The notes under the pieces: generated by a model
The model's database searches: none
Told to the model about the DNA's origin: nothing
Seen by the model: the letters and a program-made list of their open reading frames with translations, nothing else
Translations under genes and position numbers: made by a program
Part shown: one piece after another, positions 17,530 through 26,500 of the stretch
How positions within the stretch are numbered: position 1 is the first letter of the stretch
Layout of the letters: every line of letters starts with the position of its first letter
Origin: Microbacterium sp. Leaf151
GTDB lineage: Bacteria; Actinomycetota; Actinomycetes; Actinomycetales; Microbacteriaceae
Reading direction: 5' to 3'
DNA: 64,000 bases
NCBI RefSeq assembly: GCF_001424225.1
Contig: NZ_LMOR01000001.1
Span: forward strand, 129,427 to 193,426

Positions 17530-17714
17530 CGCAACGAACCCGCCGAACCACTCGTGACAGCGCCGCCACGAGGCTCCCTCGAGCCCGACGCGCGCGCCCG
17601 CAGCGAGGGCGACACTCGTTCGCCGACCGGCCCGACGCCGGCCGTTTCGACCCACCCGCCGCCGAGACCCGCCGGCACCCTCACCGTCCGCGACGGTGCA
17701 AGAACGGAGCATCC

Positions 17715-18335
17715 ATGACCCCCACCTCTCGGCGCGGCCTCTCGGCCCGCCTCGGCGTCGCCGCCCTCGGCGTCGGCATCCTGGCCGCCGTCGGCGGCGG
17801 CAGCGCGTTCGCAGCGGACGAGGACACCGTCGACGTGAGCGTCGAGATCGACCCGGCCGCCGAACCCGGCGTCCTCGCGCTCACCGTCGCCGCCGAATCG
17901 GCTGTCCTCACCGAGGATGATGCGGCGGGCACGAACCGCACCTTCTCTGGCACGTTGCCGACGGTGACGGTCACCGACACCCGCCTGCCCGAGGACGTCG
18001 ACCCCGCCTCGTTCTGGTACGTCATGGGTTCGATCACCGACTTCGTCGGGAACGCCGGCCAGCCGGACATCGTCTCAGCCGACGCGTTCGGCTGGTACCC
18101 GTCGATCCTCGCGGGAAACCCGTCGGGTGGCGATCAGGTCGTCGCCCCCGGCGACGATGTCGACCCCGGAACCGGCGGATTCCGCGATGCCGAGCTGCTC
18201 GCCAGCGTCGACAGCGCCGTGGATGCCGCCGGGGGCGCCTATGCGGCCACCGCCGGCCTGCTGCTGGAGACGCCCGCGTCCGTGACCCCCGGTGCGTACT
18301 CGGCCACGATCACGCTGACCCTGCTGCAGGGGTGA
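17715..18335 (+). CDS. Small secreted WxL-like protein
   Basis: 206 residues; ATG with GGAG six bases upstream. Signal peptide ends near residue 36 (SAFAAD). The rest is one WxL-like domain: VDVSVEIDP, LALTVAAES, VTVTDTR, then FWYVMGSITDF near residue 101 (W-x-V in place of W-x-L), FGWYPS near 127 and the closing strand YSATITLTLLQG. The same end motif closes the proteins at 5173 and 28203. It is the simplest of the three WxL-like proteins, with no extra ligand-binding domain and no WxLIP gene next to it. It may share one of the two WxLIP proteins. Confidence 0.75.
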   Translation: MTPTSRRGLSARLGVAALGVGILAAVGGGSAFAADEDTVDVSVEIDPAAEPGVLALTVAAESAVLTEDDAAGTNRTFSGTLPTVTVTDTRLPEDVDPASFWYVMGSITDFVGNAGQPDIVSADAFGWYPSILAGNPSGGDQVVAPGDDVDPGTGGFRDAELLASVDSAVDAAGGAYAATAGLLLETPASVTPGAYSATITLTLLQG

Positions 18336-18340
18336 GCTCC

Positions 18341-18372
18341 ACCCCGTCGCGTCGAGGGCGGCGCGACGGGGT
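18341..18372. terminator. Terminator hairpin after the WxL-like gene
   Basis: ACCCCGTCGCG and CGCGACGGGGT form an 11-bp perfect stem with a 10-nt loop between convergent genes. Confidence 0.75.
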
Positions 18373-18506
18373 CACCTGTGGCAGAGGGACCCTTCTTCCG
18401 GCGAGACCCTCGAGGTGCGCAGCGGGTCGATCGGCGCGACCGCCGGTGCGGCGGCCTGCCGACATCGGCGCGGAGGCCGCGGCGCGCCCACTCGACCCTG
18501 ACAGCG

Positions 18507-19511
18507 CTAAGCGGCGGGAACGGCGTCCCCGCGCGTCTCGGACGACGCATGGCCGATCCCGCCGTCGGTCGACGCGGCGAGCCCGCGGCGATGGCGGCGC
18601 TCGATCGCCTGACCCGCGTAGGAGGCGGCGATGATGAGCGCGGCCCCGGCGAGTCCGGGGAGCCCCACGGCCTCGCCGCCGATCGCCACGCCGACAGCCA
18701 GAGCCCAGACCGGCTCAGTGCCCATGAGGATGCTCGCGCGCGTCGCCGACGTGCGCCGCACCGCCCACAGCTGTACCACGAAGGCGAAGACCGAGCACAG
18801 CAACCCCAGGAACAGCACGTTCGCCCACCCGGATGCCGTGAGGCGACCGACCGCCACGGGGAGGTCGGCACCCGCCACGGCCGACGACGTCACGGCGCAG
18901 ACGACGAGCTGCACCAGCACGACGGCGAGCGTGCTGTCGTGACGACCGCGGGTGAGACGCGCACTGGCCGTGACGTGGAACGCGCGCACCACCGCCGCGG
19001 CGATGACGAGCGCGTCGCCGACGGCGGGTGCACGCAACCCGCCGCCCGATATCAGCAGTGCGACCCCGACGACCGCGGTGACGGCGGCGACGAAATACGA
19101 CCGCGGGAGCCACGAGCGGGAGGCGATGCTCTCGAGCACCGGGGTGAAGACGAGAGCGAGGCTGATGAGCAGACCGGCGTTGGTCGCCGAAGTCAGATGC
19201 ACCCCGGCGGTCTCGAGCCCGATCACCGCCGCCTGGGAGCACCCGAGGAGGGCCGCGATCGCGAGGCCCCGGCCGCGCGGCATCCGTTCCCGTCCGACCA
19301 GGCAGATCACCGCGAGCGCGACCGCGGCGACGATGAACCGCAGAGCCACGGCGGGGGCGACTCCGACCTCGTCCGTCAGTTCTTTGGCGGAGAGGAAGCT
19401 GGCGCCCCACACCGCCGCCACGGCGATGAGCAGCACGTCGACGACGATCTCGGGTGGGCGGCGGGTCATGACTCCACCGTCGCTCGATCCACCCTGAAGA
19501 GCAACGGCCAT
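18507..19511 (-). CDS. EamA/DMT-superfamily transporter
   Basis: 334 residues from the ATG at 19511 (GGAAG upstream); an ATG at 19469 is possible. Ten predicted membrane helices in two EamA repeats: the first opens VLLIAVAAVWGASFLSAKEL and holds ALRFIVAAVAL, the second holds GLLCSVFAFVVQLWAVRRTSATRASILMG-type residues and EPVWAL. The family exports amino acids, nucleosides or other metabolites. The divergent LysR gene starts only 30 bp away and probably controls it, a common exporter/LysR pairing. Substrate unknown. The C-terminal 30 residues are polar and cytoplasmic. Confidence 0.9.
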   Translation of the reverse strand: MAVALQGGSSDGGVMTRRPPEIVVDVLLIAVAAVWGASFLSAKELTDEVGVAPAVALRFIVAAVALAVICLVGRERMPRGRGLAIAALLGCSQAAVIGLETAGVHLTSATNAGLLISLALVFTPVLESIASRSWLPRSYFVAAVTAVVGVALLISGGGLRAPAVGDALVIAAAVVRAFHVTASARLTRGRHDSTLAVVLVQLVVCAVTSSAVAGADLPVAVGRLTASGWANVLFLGLLCSVFAFVVQLWAVRRTSATRASILMGTEPVWALAVGVAIGGEAVGLPGLAGAALIIAASYAGQAIERRHRRGLAASTDGGIGHASSETRGDAVPAA

Positions 19512-19527
19512 GTTCTTCCGCATCACG

Positions 19528-19541
19528 TAAGTTCGGACTTA
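19528..19541. promoter_or_regulatory. Palindromic operator between exporter and LysR genes
   Basis: TAAGTTCGGACTTA (arms TAAGT/ACTTA) ends on the first base of the LysR start codon. Likely autoregulatory site of the LysR protein. Confidence 0.45.
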
Positions 19542-20443
19542 TGGATGCCGCTCACCTCCGCCTGCTGCGCGAGCTCGGCGACCGGGGAAGCGTCGCCGCC
19601 GTCGCCGCGGCCCTGCACATCTCGGGATCCGCCGTCTCCCAGCAGCTCGCGACCCTACAGGCTCGCGTGCCCGTGCCGCTCACGATGCGGCGAGGACGCG
19701 TCCTGGCCCTGACCCCGGCGGGCGAAGCACTGGCCGCGGCGGGCACTCGTGTCGACGAGGCGCTCACCGCCGCGCGGGAGGCGGTGGGGGCGTTCCTGGA
19801 GAGCGACCATCGGCCCGTGCGCGTATCGGCGTTCCACAGCGCGGGGCTGACGCTCTTCGGTCCTCTCTTGCGCGAGCTGGACGGCATCCCCCCGCTGCAT
19901 CTCACCGACGCCGATGTCGCCCACCGTGACTTCCCGGGGCTCACCGCCGACCACGACCTGGTCGTCGCGCACCGCCTGGCGCACGACGCGCCCTGGCCGC
20001 GCGATCGCGTCGTGGCGACCGCGCTCCTCGAGGAACCCCTCGACATCGCCCTCCCGGCCGGTCATCCCCTCGCGCACCGCGACACGGTGAACGCCGCCGA
20101 CCTGGCCGATGAGCGGTGGGTGTCGGTGCACGAGGGGTTCCCCCTCGCGGGCGTGCTCGATCATGTCGCCGCGCACGTCGGACGACCCCTGCGCATCGCG
20201 CATCGGATCAACGAGTTCTCGGTGACGGCCGAGGTCGTGCGCGCCGGAGCCGCGATCGCCGTCATGCCGAGGACCACGACGATCCCTCTCGCGGTCGACG
20301 GCGTGGTCCTGCGCCCGCTCGCCGACCTCGAACTCGTTCGTCACGTCGACGCTCTCGCCCGCCCCGACACGCTCGCCTACTCCGCGGTGCGGCGCGTACT
20401 GCAGGCCCTACGCACGGTGGCAGCGCGGGCGGCGGCGGGGTAG
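19541..20443 (+). CDS. LysR-family transcriptional regulator
   Basis: 300 residues. N-terminal winged helix-turn-helix (about 1-60; HLRLLRELGDRGSVAAVAAAL, SGSAVSQQLATLQ), then a linker helix and the LysR substrate-binding domain (about 88-290; two Rossmann-like lobes, LPAGHPLA near 175). It differs from classical LysR proteins in having a slightly atypical N-terminus. Such LysR/ArgP-like regulators sit beside amino-acid exporters. No ribosome site precedes the ATG and the operator abuts it, so the transcript may be leaderless. It likely activates the divergent EamA gene in response to the exported metabolite. Confidence 0.9.
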   Translation: MDAAHLRLLRELGDRGSVAAVAAALHISGSAVSQQLATLQARVPVPLTMRRGRVLALTPAGEALAAAGTRVDEALTAAREAVGAFLESDHRPVRVSAFHSAGLTLFGPLLRELDGIPPLHLTDADVAHRDFPGLTADHDLVVAHRLAHDAPWPRDRVVATALLEEPLDIALPAGHPLAHRDTVNAADLADERWVSVHEGFPLAGVLDHVAAHVGRPLRIAHRINEFSVTAEVVRAGAAIAVMPRTTTIPLAVDGVVLRPLADLELVRHVDALARPDTLAYSAVRRVLQALRTVAARAAAG

Positions 20444-20470
20444 CTTCCGGCACGGCGGGATCGGCAGCGT

Positions 20471-20561
20471 ACCGCCCGGTGTCGCGCAGACCGGCAGCGG
20501 CCACCGGTTCGACCAGCCGCACCGCCCGGCCTCGCGCAGACCGGCAGCGGCCACCGGCTCG
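20471..20561. repeat. Direct repeat, two 41-bp copies with 50-bp period
   Basis: Copies at 20471-20511 and 20521-20561 share ACCGCCCGG, then CTCGCGCAGACCGG-type sequence and CAGCGGCCACCGG, with a few substitutions. They lie in the gap between the convergent LysR and DUF2079 genes. Confidence 0.8.
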
Positions 20562-20638
20562 GCGCAGCGCGCATCGTCAGCCGGAACGGCCCGGCGTCGC
20601 GCCGCACCCGTGCGTGCACGGCCCAGCGCCCGCCGTCT

Positions 20639-22195
20639 TCAGCGGCAGGCGACCTGGTACCCGTCACTGTCGAAGACCCCCGTGTACCCGATCCCCGGGA
20701 ATAACCGCTGCCCGACGGCGATGACGTCGCCCCATTCGCCGGGAGTGCCTCCGGCGACGGTGTCGATGACGAGGCAGTCGGGGGCGGGATTGACGTTGCC
20801 GATCCAGAACACGTCGTGGTCGCTCACCAGGTAGTTCATCAACCCGATGTCGCTGACGACGCTCGCCCCCTCCGGCACGGCGGCGATCGCCGCCTGGGCA
20901 CTCGCCGCGCGCGGCGACGGCTCCCAGCTCGCCGCCTCGACGAGGGAGAACAGCGGCAGCCCAGGCAGCAGGACGACCGCCGCCGTCACCGCGATAGCCG
21001 GAGCCTGACGGACGTAGGCGCGCATCCACCCCCACCGTGAGGAGCGCCCGCGCTCGATGGCATCCAGCAACGCGACGAGCACGATCGGGATCAGCACGGC
21101 ACTGTAGTGCCACGTGGGCGCCCAGTAGCCGCTGTTGGTGGAGAGGAAGCGCCACGCCAGGGTCGGTAGCAGCAGCAGAGCCACCGGCGAGCGCAGCACG
21201 AGCCCGGCGGAGCAGGCGAGGATGAGGGCCACGGTCTCGCCCTTGGCCGGGTCGAACAGGGTAGCGGCGTCGGCGAAGACGCTGATCGGATCGGCTTTGT
21301 CGGCGTAGGCCCACTCGCCTCCCGGGTTCAGCGCCGGCAGAACGATCATCGTCGCGACGACGAACCAGACCACGCCCCACACCGCCAGGCTTGCACCCAG
21401 CCCTACACCGGACAGGAGGAACCGGCCGGGCGCGGCGCCCGAGCGCGCTTCGGTCGCAGGGGCCGAGGGGACGCCGCCCTCCCGCCAGGCAAGGAGGATG
21501 ACGACCAGCCCCAGCACGACCACGGTGAGGCCGAGGTCTTCTTTCACGAACACCAGCGGAGCGCCCCAGAGGCATGCCGCGAGCCACCGACGATCCAGGA
21601 CGGCGACGAGGCTGAGGGTCAACAGCGGAACAGCCAACGCGATCTCGTGGAACTGCGCGTCGGCGGCGTACTGCAGGCCCCACGCGAAACCGAACGCCAA
21701 GCCGAGCGCCACCGACGTCGCCGTTCCCAGACGGGCACGGGCCGCGCGCGTGAAGACGGCGGCGGCCAGCGCGAAGCAGGCGGCCTGGATGACGAGAAGG
21801 GTGAACGCCGACGGGAAGACCGCATAGACCGGCGCAAGGACCGCGAGAAGCGGATGGAAGTGATCGCCGAGCAGGTTGTAGCCGTCGCCCTTGATGGTGA
21901 CGATGGGCGGCTGGAGGGCCGCGTACCGCGACAGCAGCTGGGTGAAGATGCCGAGATCCCAAGAGCGGGCGGTGAACTGCGCCCACTGCTGGGCGGCGAA
22001 GAGCACGTAGCCGGCGAAGACGACGGCGAAGACCGAGGTGGGGGCCGCCCACAGACGGCGACGCTCCCAGACGCGCGCGGCGAACTCCGGCGCGCGGCCC
22101 GGGGCCGGGGACCGTCGGGGTGCCTCGGGCGCGGCCGACACCGTCGGCGCGCCGGCGGGGTCACCGGGGGCGGCGGGGACGGACGTCTGGGTCAT
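20639..22195 (-). CDS. DUF2079 polytopic membrane protein
   Basis: 518 residues from the ATG at 22195. A Pro/Ala-rich cytoplasmic N-terminus of about 45 residues is followed by about ten membrane helices. An extracytoplasmic loop holds QWAQFTARSWDLGIFTQ and GDHFHPLL, the hallmark motifs of DUF2079, and FVKEDLGL lies further on. A soluble C-terminal domain (about 420-518) ends the protein. DUF2079 proteins look like GT-C glycosyltransferases, with acidic loop residues and multiple TMs. A role in cell-surface glycan assembly is therefore possible, but no substrate is known. It lies downstream of the tat genes in the same direction. Confidence 0.85.
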   Translation of the reverse strand: MTQTSVPAAPGDPAGAPTVSAAPEAPRRSPAPGRAPEFAARVWERRRLWAAPTSVFAVVFAGYVLFAAQQWAQFTARSWDLGIFTQLLSRYAALQPPIVTIKGDGYNLLGDHFHPLLAVLAPVYAVFPSAFTLLVIQAACFALAAAVFTRAARARLGTATSVALGLAFGFAWGLQYAADAQFHEIALAVPLLTLSLVAVLDRRWLAACLWGAPLVFVKEDLGLTVVVLGLVVILLAWREGGVPSAPATEARSGAAPGRFLLSGVGLGASLAVWGVVWFVVATMIVLPALNPGGEWAYADKADPISVFADAATLFDPAKGETVALILACSAGLVLRSPVALLLLPTLAWRFLSTNSGYWAPTWHYSAVLIPIVLVALLDAIERGRSSRWGWMRAYVRQAPAIAVTAAVVLLPGLPLFSLVEAASWEPSPRAASAQAAIAAVPEGASVVSDIGLMNYLVSDHDVFWIGNVNPAPDCLVIDTVAGGTPGEWGDVIAVGQRLFPGIGYTGVFDSDGYQVACR

Positions 22196-22253
22196 GCGCC
22201 CATCTTCGCGCACCGCGCACCCCCCGGACGAGGACGTGTCGGTCGCCGACCGG

Positions 22254-22814
22254 CTATCTCCCGTGGGGAGGAACCGTTGCGGCGCGCGCGGGCGCCGCGG
22301 CGGACGACGCTCCCGGATCCGTCTTGGCGGGTGTTCCCGAGGGCGCGCCCGGCGCGGATGGCGCCTCCGGATCCGTCTTGGCGAACGGCGGAGGAGCGCT
22401 CGGCGCGGATGCCGCCCGCGGCAGGAGCTCGAGGGAGGGTGCCGGATCAGCGCTCGGCAGAGGTGTCGCCGAGGACCCGGTCTTCGCGGCGAGCGGGCTG
22501 GCGAGCGCGAGCGGGTCCGGCTCACCCACCCCGCGAGGAGTCGCGGGCGCCGCATCGGGCTCTGCGAGAAGGGCCTCCCGGATGATGCGGCGCGGGTCGT
22601 ACTGACGGGGGTCGAGGCGCTGCCAGTCGACGTCGGCGACCTCGGGGCCGAGTTCCTCCCGCACGCGCTCCTGCGCGGTGCGGGCCATGCGCCGCACCTG
22701 CTGAATCGTGCGGCGCAGCGACTCCGCCGCCGCCGGCAGGCGGTCCGGGCCGATGATCATGACGGCGATCAGGCCGATGAGCAGCAGCTTCTCGATCGTC
22801 AGACCGAAGGTCAC
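22254..22814 (-). CDS. tatB: Sec-independent translocase subunit TatB
   Basis: 186 residues. N-terminal membrane helix (FGLTIEKLLLIGLIAVMIIGPDRLP), the GP-hinge with the conserved Glu near the N-terminus, then an amphipathic helix (AAESLRRTIQQVRRMARTAQERV) and a long Pro/Ala-rich C-tail. The FG-E and GPDRLP motifs assign it to TatB rather than TatA. It is encoded 48 bp after tatA; no tatC is in the window. A predicted Tat substrate gene starts at 27157. Confidence 0.88.
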   Translation of the reverse strand: MTFGLTIEKLLLIGLIAVMIIGPDRLPAAAESLRRTIQQVRRMARTAQERVREELGPEVADVDWQRLDPRQYDPRRIIREALLAEPDAAPATPRGVGEPDPLALASPLAAKTGSSATPLPSADPAPSLELLPRAASAPSAPPPFAKTDPEAPSAPGAPSGTPAKTDPGASSAAAPARAATVPPHGR

Positions 22815-22862
22815 GGGGCCCCCCTCCGCGTCATCGCGGGGCCGTGCGGACGCATCGCCGCG

Positions 22863-23102
22863 TCAGCGCGCCGGCGGCGGGTCGGCCGCGAAGCCGTCGA
22901 TGCGGGTGTCCGCGACGCCGGCGGGAGGCGTCGGCGCGTCGGTGGCGGCATCCTCCTCCTTCATCGCCTTGATCTCGCCCCGGAAGACGCGGGCCGACTT
23001 CCCTACGCTCTGCGCGAGGGCGGGGAGTTTCGCCGCACCGAACAGCAGCAGGATCACTGCCAGCACGATCAACAGATGCCATCCGGTCAGTCCATGGAGC
23101 AT
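22863..23102 (-). CDS. tatA: Sec-independent translocase subunit TatA
   Basis: 79 residues. One short N-terminal membrane helix (WHLLIVLAVILLLFGAAKLP), the FGAAKLP hinge and an amphipathic helix (LAQSVGKSARVFRGEIKAM), then a disordered tail. This is the pore-forming TatA type. The pair tatA-tatB may be an accessory copy serving the nearby exported oxidoreductase cluster, or the genome's main pair with tatC elsewhere. Confidence 0.9.
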   Translation of the reverse strand: MLHGLTGWHLLIVLAVILLLFGAAKLPALAQSVGKSARVFRGEIKAMKEEDAATDAPTPPAGVADTRIDGFAADPPPAR

Positions 23103-23523
23103 GGGGCCTCCTCGGCCGTGCCGACGTCGTTGCCGGCGGTGAGTGTCGGCGCGGGGGACGCACCGTCGGCGATGCTAGCCCGCGTCGAACGCAGTCCACA
23201 AGCTCCGCGTCGTGCGTACTTTTGTTGGTTACCGATTACGCACCTTTTGATTGACCTATGGAAAAACATCGGTCAAGATGACCAACGAGCGACATCGCCG
23301 ACCATGCGAACGACTCATCCCCCTGAGGCTCGACCGAGAACCGCCCCGTAGAGGCGGCGATCGGCGATCCATCCGAACTCGATGAAGAGCGGAGGAAGGT
23401 ACCCGCGTGTGGCCGACAGCCACCGCACGATGAGCCCGGGCCGCCACGTAACAGTCGTTGAGACCGACCGTGTGGCGACCCGGTGAAAACAACTCGCACG
23501 CATTTACAGGAGCTGTATTCACG
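23103..23523. other. 421-bp intergenic region with AT-rich promoter island
   Basis: Separates divergent tatA and the propeller/PKD gene. An AT-rich island at 23218-23280 holds the promoter at 23241. Nested inverted repeats are present: TTGACC (23251) with GGTCAA (23271), and an outer GTTGGT (23224) with ACCAAC (23280). About 240 nt of leader follow before the start at 23524. No coding region is supported. Confidence 0.6.
23241..23279 (+). promoter_or_regulatory. Candidate promoter of the propeller/PKD gene
   Basis: CACCTTTTGA then TTGACC, a 17-bp spacer and CAAGAT. The first 16 bases match the promoter at 17491 in 14 positions. The -35 is also the left arm of a TTGACC/GGTCAA inverted repeat, which suits repressor binding. 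Confidence 0.6.
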
Positions 23524-26500
23524 ATGAACTCTACTTCTCGGCATCCGGCCGTCCGGGCCCGGTTGACGGCGGTCCTCGCGGCCACCGCACTGGGCCTGGG
23601 CGCCATCGCCGCGGCCCCCGCACCGGCCTTCGCCCATGAGGGTCACGACCACGGGACCGACCCCGTCGTCACCGACCCCGGCGGCGATCACGGAGACCCC
23701 ACCGACCCCGGCACCCCCGACCCCGGCGACACCGGCGACGGCGCCGGCGCCCTCGACTGGAGCAACTACGAGCGCGTCCTGCTCACGAAGAACGTGGGCG
23801 AGCCGATCGACCTCGCGGTGCTCCCCGACAAGCGCGTCCTGCACACGGCCCGCAACGGCGACGTTCGCCTGACCGACCCGGCCACGGGCGTCACGCGCGT
23901 CACGAACACCCTCGACGTCTACGCCAACTCCGAGGACGGCCTGCAGACGGTCGCCATCGACCCCGACTTCGAGAACAACGGCTGGGTCTACCTCGTCTAC
24001 TCGCCGCGCGACGCGAACGGCGACGGCGTGACCGACACCCCCACCGGCAACGCCCCCAACACGCTGCCCGCCGGCGCCGACGAGTCCTACTGGGACCAGT
24101 GGGTGGGCGTGAACCGCCTCTCCCGCTACCAGTGGACCGGCGACCAGCTCGACCTCTCCACCGAGCAGGTCGTCCTCGACGTCGAGGTCCAGCGCGGGCA
24201 GTGCTGCCACGTGGGCGCCGACATCGGCTTCGACGCCGACGGCAACCTCTACCTGAGCACGGGCGACAACACCCCGGCATCCACCCCGGGCGCCAACGGC
24301 TTCGCGCCCAACAACGACGCCCCGGGATTCAACCCCGGCTTCGACTCGCGACGCGGCGCCGGCAACACGAACGACCTCCGCGGCAAGATCCTGCGCATCC
24401 ACGTCGAGGACGACGGGTCATACACGATCCCGGAGGGCAACCTCTTCGCCCCCGGCACCGAGCTCACCCGCCCGGAGATCTTCGTGATGGGCGTGCGCAA
24501 CCCGTTCCGCATCGAGGTCGACATCGAGACCAACTCGCTGTCGTGGGGCGACTACGGCCCCGACGCGACGAAGGCCGTCGCACAGACCGCGGGCCGCGGC
24601 CCCATGGGCCTGGTGGAGTGGAACGCCATCAGCCTCGACGAGCCGCAGAACGCCGGCTGGCCCTACGTGCACGCCGACAACCAGGCGTACAACGACTGGG
24701 ACTTCGCCACCGCCACCCCCGGTGCGTTCTTCGACCCGCAGAACCTCAAGAACGAGTCGCGCTGGAACACCGGTCTCACCGACCTGCCGCCCGCGCAGCC
24801 CGCGACGCTCTGGTACGGCGACAACCCCGGCGACCAGCCGTGGGACGAGCTGGTGAACTTCGGCGCCGGCAGCGGCCAGGGCCCGATGGGCGGCCCCGTC
24901 TACCACTACGACGAGTCGAACCCCTCGACCACGAAGCTCCCCCGCCACTGGGACGGTAAAGCGTTCATGGGCGAGTTCTCGCAGGACTACATCGCCTCCT
25001 TCACTCTCGACTGGGATGCCTTCGAGGTCACCGACATCGAGGACTTCCTGCCGAACGCGGCTCTGTCGTCGCTGGCGCAGCCGACCCACGACAACCCCAT
25101 GGACATGGAGATCGGTCCCGACGGATCGATGTACGTGCTCGACTACGGTGACGGCTTCTTCCGGGCCAACCCGGATGCCGGGTTGTACCGCATCGACTAC
25201 GTCGCCGGCAACAAGTCGCCGCAGGCGCGCTTCACCGCCACGCCCACCTCGTCGTCGCAGGCTCCCCTGACGGTGCAGTTCGACGCCACGGCATCCACCG
25301 ATCCCGACGGCGACGCCCTCACCTATGAGTGGGACTTCGACGGCAACGGCACCTTCGACGCCACCGGTGCGACCACGTCGTACACCTACACGGAGCTCGG
25401 CAACTACACCGCGCGCCTGCGGGTCTCCGACGCGGGCGGACGCTTCGGCCTCACCTCGCGCACCATCTCGGTGGGCAACCAGGCCCCCGAGGTGAAGGTG
25501 GAGTTCCCCGGTAACGGCGCGTTCTTCGACTGGGGCCAGGCCATCCCGTTCAAGGTGACCACCTCGGATGCCGAAGACGGCACCGCCACCGACTGCGCCC
25601 GCGTGACGTGGACGTACGGTCTCGGCCACGACGAGCACGCCCACCCGGAGGTCTCGGGCACAGGCTGCACCGGCGTCTTCCGCACCGACCCGAACTCGCC
25701 CGAGCACGGACCCGGTGCCCTGCTCTACGGCGCCGTCGTGGTCACCTACTCCGACCGGGGCGCCAACGGCCTGCCCGCCGCCACGGGTGAGGCGACCGTT
25801 CGCCTGAACCCGAAGCTGCAGCAGGCGGAGCACGCGATCCGCCGCCAGGGTGTCGCCACCTACGCCGACACCGACGCGTCGGGCGGCAACGCCATCCGCG
25901 GCCTCGGCCAGGGTGACTTCCTCGCCTTCGACCCGGTGAACTTCGCCGGTATCGACGGTGCGGTCGTCCGGGCAACCGGTGCGGGCGAGGTCCAGCTGCG
26001 CTGGGGCGCAGCCGACGCCGCGCCCTTCGCCACGGCGAAGATCCCCGGCGGCAACGGCTGGAAGGACGTTCAGGTGGCGTTCGACGCCCCCGAGGGCACC
26101 GGCGCGCTGTACGTCACCTCGCGTGACGAGCTCGCCGTCGACTCGCTGACCATGGTCGGCGACGGCGTGGGCGACGTCACTGCTCCCACGGTGGCGCACA
26201 CTCTCGCCCCCGCCGCCCCCACGGGCGTCGGCGGCGTGTTCAACGAGCCCGTCCGCTTCTCGGTGCAGGCCGCCGACAACGGCACGCTCGCCAGCGTCCA
26301 GTACTCGCGCGACAACGGCGCGACCTGGACGAACCTCGCCGCCAACCAGCAGTACGGCGTGACGTTCGACCAGAACGGCACGTACGACCTCCGCTACCGC
26401 GCCACCGACACCGGCGGCAACGTGTCGGAGCTGGGTTCGGTGTCGTTCACGATCGACCTCGACGCTCCCAACGAGCCGACGGTCGACACGCGGACGATGG

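Larger units (their letters stand above)
17248..17714. other. 467-bp divergent intergenic region
   Basis: No gene is supported. It contains an AT-rich island (about 17325-17380) and divergent promoters at 17321-17349 (minus) and 17491-17529 (plus). An imperfect operator AAACTTGAATAGTTT lies at 17352-17366 (arms AAACT/AGTTT). The last 180 bp are a GC-rich, structure-prone leader for the gene at 17715. Confidence 0.6.

Noticed and set aside
17530-17714. Riboswitch in the long leader of the small WxL-like gene
   Set aside because: The leader is GC-rich and structure-prone, but I recognise no known riboswitch core or terminator/antiterminator pair.
22254-23102. Complete Tat operon
   Set aside because: No TatC-like polytopic protein is encoded nearby; the downstream membrane protein is DUF2079.
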